Assembly (NCBI GenBank): GCA_027382625.1
Contig: JAJKFJ010024975.1
Span: forward strand, 1-10,903
Direction: 5' to 3'
Source of the DNA: Tetmemena sp. SeJ-2015
Taxonomy: Eukaryota > Ciliophora > Spirotrichea > Sporadotrichida > Oxytrichidae
Length of the DNA stretch: 10,903 nt
The notes below the pieces were generated by a model. That model was not told the DNA's origin. It was given only the letters and a program-made list of their open reading frames with translations, and ran no database searches. This document shows, piece after piece, positions 8,888 through 10,903 of the stretch. The position numbers were made by a program, and so were the translations under genes. Each line of letters begins with the position of its first letter. Position 1 is the first letter of the stretch.

Positions 8888-9201
8888 TTAAGATTCTTAA
8901 AAAGCCTCAAACATTTAATTAAGACATTCTTAATTGAATCTTAATTCTTATTAACCTTCTCAAGCAAAGAAACTTATTTAAAACTCATTAAAATCTTAGG
9001 CTTCGAATCTTCTATTTTTTATGAGGATCTGAGAAGTTGGGGATTCAATCTTCTTTGAATGAAGAACATTTTCCTCCTGTTTTCAAGTGATAATTCATTG
9101 AAGGACGACCTAGCAACATAATATAAGATCAAGTTTTAAGATCGGCAACACTCTCTAAAGTCTTAATAAATTCTTAATTATTATTAAGACATCTTAATAA
9201 T
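8888..9201. repeat. Cluster of TTAAGA...TCTTAA palindromes
   Basis: Three inverted repeats share one core: TTAAGA-T-TCTTAA at 8888-8900, AATTAAGA-CAT-TCTTAATT at 8917-8935, and ATTATTAAGA-CA-TCTTAATAAT at 9180-9201 (10-bp perfect arms). Extra single copies of TCTTAAT lie around 8940, 9160 and 9172. They sit 50-370 bp upstream of the SecA-like start. They could be dimeric protein-binding sites or element-end sequence; AT bias makes some of this expected by chance. Confidence 0.5.
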
Positions 9202-10149
9202 GTCACCTATCTCAAATTGATATTTTATCAGATCAAACAAATAAGCTGGATTGCTAAAACAGTAGTCAGTCTGTTTTTATCTATCACCAACTTATAATAC
9301 ATATAGAGTGATTGTTATATGTCATGGGTTATTCTTTGCAGGATTTCAAATGTTTCTCTGGCGCTTAAAAGTTTTGACAATCATTATAATTTCAATAAGT
9401 AGTCATTCTAATCTATAAATAATGACTTCAAGTTTCAAAACATATTTGGATTTAAATGGACTCTAGTTATTTTAAAAGAAATATATCAACATAGTATAAA
9501 AAACAGAACTAAATCAGCTTTATTTCTTGAATATTTAAACATAAGGATAACCAAATGGGGCGCTTCATTCTATAAAAATGGATTTCATATAGAATTTACT
9601 TTAATTTTCCAAAATTTTTCTTTATTATTATCTTATATTATTACGAATCGATAGAAAGAGAGAAGGAGAGAAATAATTTCTTTAATACAAAATTTTTAGT
9701 TTAAGAAACTCTTTTAATTTAATATAGAATTAATCTTGAATTTATATTAAATGCTTTTTATATTGTTCAGAAAATGGTTGCTCAATTTTTTATGCAATAG
9801 TTAAGGAGCTCTAGGCTATATTTAAGTTTAGAAGCAAAAAATAGAAATCTAAAATCTAGGATATATTAGGTACTAAAGTATGCTAGAGGGAGATTATATA
9901 TTTAGTTGGCATTACTCAATGAATTATTGGTTGACTTCATATCACCCAAATCGATTTAGTTTAGCAATCCGCCGGTTTGAGGTTGTGTACTTAAACAGAG
10001 AGATTTGGATTAAGGTAGACTTTTGCACTAGAAAAGATGCTTGCTCAATGTTTTTATTAATAAATTTAGTTGTGTTCCTGTTAATCCTCCTAGTATGCTT
10101 CAGTATGGAGGGATCAGCTTATAGGGAAACTTCTCAAATTTGCAGATTG

Positions 10150-10170
10150 TAGGCGATCATCTAACGCCTA
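10150..10170. other. Small hairpin downstream of the coiled-coil gene
   Basis: TAGGCG at 10150-10155 pairs perfectly with CGCCTA at 10165-10170 around a 9-nt loop. It is the most GC-rich hairpin I noticed, about 50 bp past the proposed stop of the coiled-coil gene. No function is assigned. Confidence 0.3.
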
Positions 10171-10222
10171 GGAGCACACGGTTAGTAGACAGAAGCTACC
10201 AGTTTTTTAATAAAAAAGTCTT

Positions 10223-10903
10223 TCAGTTAGACAAAGATTTTTTAAGATATGGAGAAGATGCAACCGGTGCTCTTAGTGATTAGAATGGAATGGGGTTCAC
10301 ACATTCAATCCAATAAATCAAAAGAAATCCAAGTGGCATTACTCGCTAGGATTAATTCCCTTTACCTATTTTTAAGTTTTAAGACTTCATAAATTGGCTT
10401 GAGGTTTGGGACTAGAGAGGAGCAGGTCTTTGATGTTTTAAATTTTCAAATTCTCCAATTCTTTTTTCCTTAAGCTCATTATCCTCTTGTAGTTCATCGA
10501 GTTTCATGTCATACTTTTCCAGAAGCGATAATAACTATCTATTGTTGTCCTCTGCAAAATCGTAGTCCTAATTTCTCTTGGTCAAAGCATCTTCTAACTA
10601 TAAGTGGCATAAATAAATTAGTGAGAATAATATGTAGAAGTATAGAACAAATGTTAGTGATAGTTACAAGTTTGATCTTGGTGAGTTTATTTTGAGTGTC
10701 TAGATCGTGCCTGATCTGAATGTTTTTGTTTTCAAGCTCTAATTCATAATTAGCCTTTAACAACATCTGAAAATTATATCTTTCGTTTAACTATTCTCTG
10801 AGGAGTTCTGATACCATATCTTAAAGCTCTTCTACTTCAAAAGCCAGTGATTAAATCAAACCTTATTAATACTCCTATTAAATCTCACTCCAAATTTATT
10901 AAT
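10223..10903 (-). CDS. Coiled-coil protein, 5' part beyond the right edge
   Basis: About 202 C-terminal residues are visible. The upstream exon covers 10903-10668 and the downstream exon 10597-10223, ending at TGA 10225-10223. The sequence is a long heptad-like helix rich in Leu, Glu, Lys and Gln: LAFEVEELQDMVSELLREQL, ANYELELENKNIQIRHDLD, then LEDALTKRNQDYDFAEDNN, LLEKYDMKLDELQEDNELKE. After KRIGEFENLKHQ it becomes a Pro/Gln/Ser-rich tail. Such proteins act as structural or scaffold parts, often of the cytoskeleton or cilium, but no specific family is recognised. No in-frame TGA occurs before the end; the single visible Trp in the upstream exon is TGG. Coding is firm down to about 10390; the exact 3' end is less sure because TGA may be sense. 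It shows no transposon feature and is probably a host gene. Confidence 0.75.
10598..10667 (-). other. Intron in the coiled-coil gene (70 nt)
   Basis: On the minus strand this begins GTAACT and ends TTATAG. Its length leaves remainder 1 on division by 3, so it switches the frame from ...QNKLTKIKL to LEDALTKRNQDYDF..., keeping the coiled coil continuous across the junction. The unspliced frame gives a hydrophobic run out of keeping with the rest. Confidence 0.8.

Larger units (their letters stand above)
8835..10222. other. Long intergenic region upstream of the SecA-like gene
   Basis: This 1.39-kb region lies between two minus-strand genes and should hold the SecA-like promoter and the coiled-coil gene's 3' end. 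Frames here look open only because UAR is sense; in the SecA frame TGA occurs about 12 times in roughly 580 codons from 8840 to 10440, close to chance, so coding is not supported. About 8840-9880 is strongly AT-rich and contains palindromes. From about 9880 to 10200 the base composition is more balanced, with an open plus-strand stretch and an open minus-strand stretch, neither convincing. Confidence 0.5.

Noticed and set aside
2074..9880. Terminal inverted repeats bounding one large element
   Set aside because: Comparing the non-coding flanks by eye gave no convincing inverted match; an alignment is needed to decide.
9880..10152. Plus-strand open frame of 90 codons with a hydrophobic segment
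   Set aside because: It extends, with UAR as Gln, to TGA 10693-10695 and then overlaps the well-supported coiled-coil gene antisense. It has no recognisable family, and its length is within chance for this window.
10141..10200. A tRNA-like or small RNA gene
   Set aside because: One 6-bp hairpin is present, but no T-arm consensus or cloverleaf could be built around it.
8840..10440. N-terminal extension of the SecA-like protein upstream of 8834
   Set aside because: The frame reads plausibly by eye, but TGA occurs about once per 48 codons there, close to the random rate, while the supported part has three in about 1100 codons. Another frame in 9200-9500 reads equally well.

Overview
The window looks like nuclear DNA of a ciliate. 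It is AT-rich, and every convincing protein-coding frame is broken by many in-frame TAA and TAG codons that read sensibly as glutamine, including inside conserved motifs. Several genes also carry in-frame TGA where tryptophan fits, although TGA is the codon that ends each gene. That combination (UAR = Gln, UGA = Trp or stop) matches the context-dependent code of karyorelict ciliates such as Loxodes; a UAR=Gln/UGA=stop ciliate with decayed transposons is the alternative. Introns are few and small (29, 34, 37, 52 and 70 nt, all GT...AG). No telomere-like repeats, rRNA, tRNA or CRISPR were seen. A conventional-code ORF search breaks every gene here into fragments.

Layout. (1) Positions 1-2073 hold a Tc1/mariner/IS630-type DD34E transposase on the minus strand, cut by the left edge. 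It diverges across a 183-bp spacer from a plus-strand MT-A70 adenine methyltransferase with two N-terminal zinc fingers. (2) Positions 2074-2720 are a non-coding AT-rich gap where two genes converge. (3) Positions 2721-5364 repeat the same plan: a second, clearly different DD34E transposase on the minus strand diverges across 210 bp from a plus-strand accessory protein. The accessory gene has two small introns and two compensating frameshifts. (4) Positions 5466-8834 (minus) encode a protein of about 1120 residues with a SecA-like two-lobed helicase core that appears to lack the preprotein-binding insert. (5) Positions 8835-10222 are mostly non-coding, with a cluster of TTAAGA/TCTTAA palindromes. 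(6) Positions 10223-10903 (minus) are the 3' part of a coiled-coil protein gene, probably a host gene.

How they may work together (inference). Each transposase is paired with one accessory gene in a divergent arrangement, so the left half reads as two adjacent or nested germline DNA transposons, comparable in gene content to ciliate elements such as TBE. The MT-A70 protein could mark element or target DNA, or modify RNA, for transposition or for escape from genome defence. Whether the SecA-like gene belongs to an element or to the host cannot be settled from the window; no terminal inverted repeats could be identified by eye.
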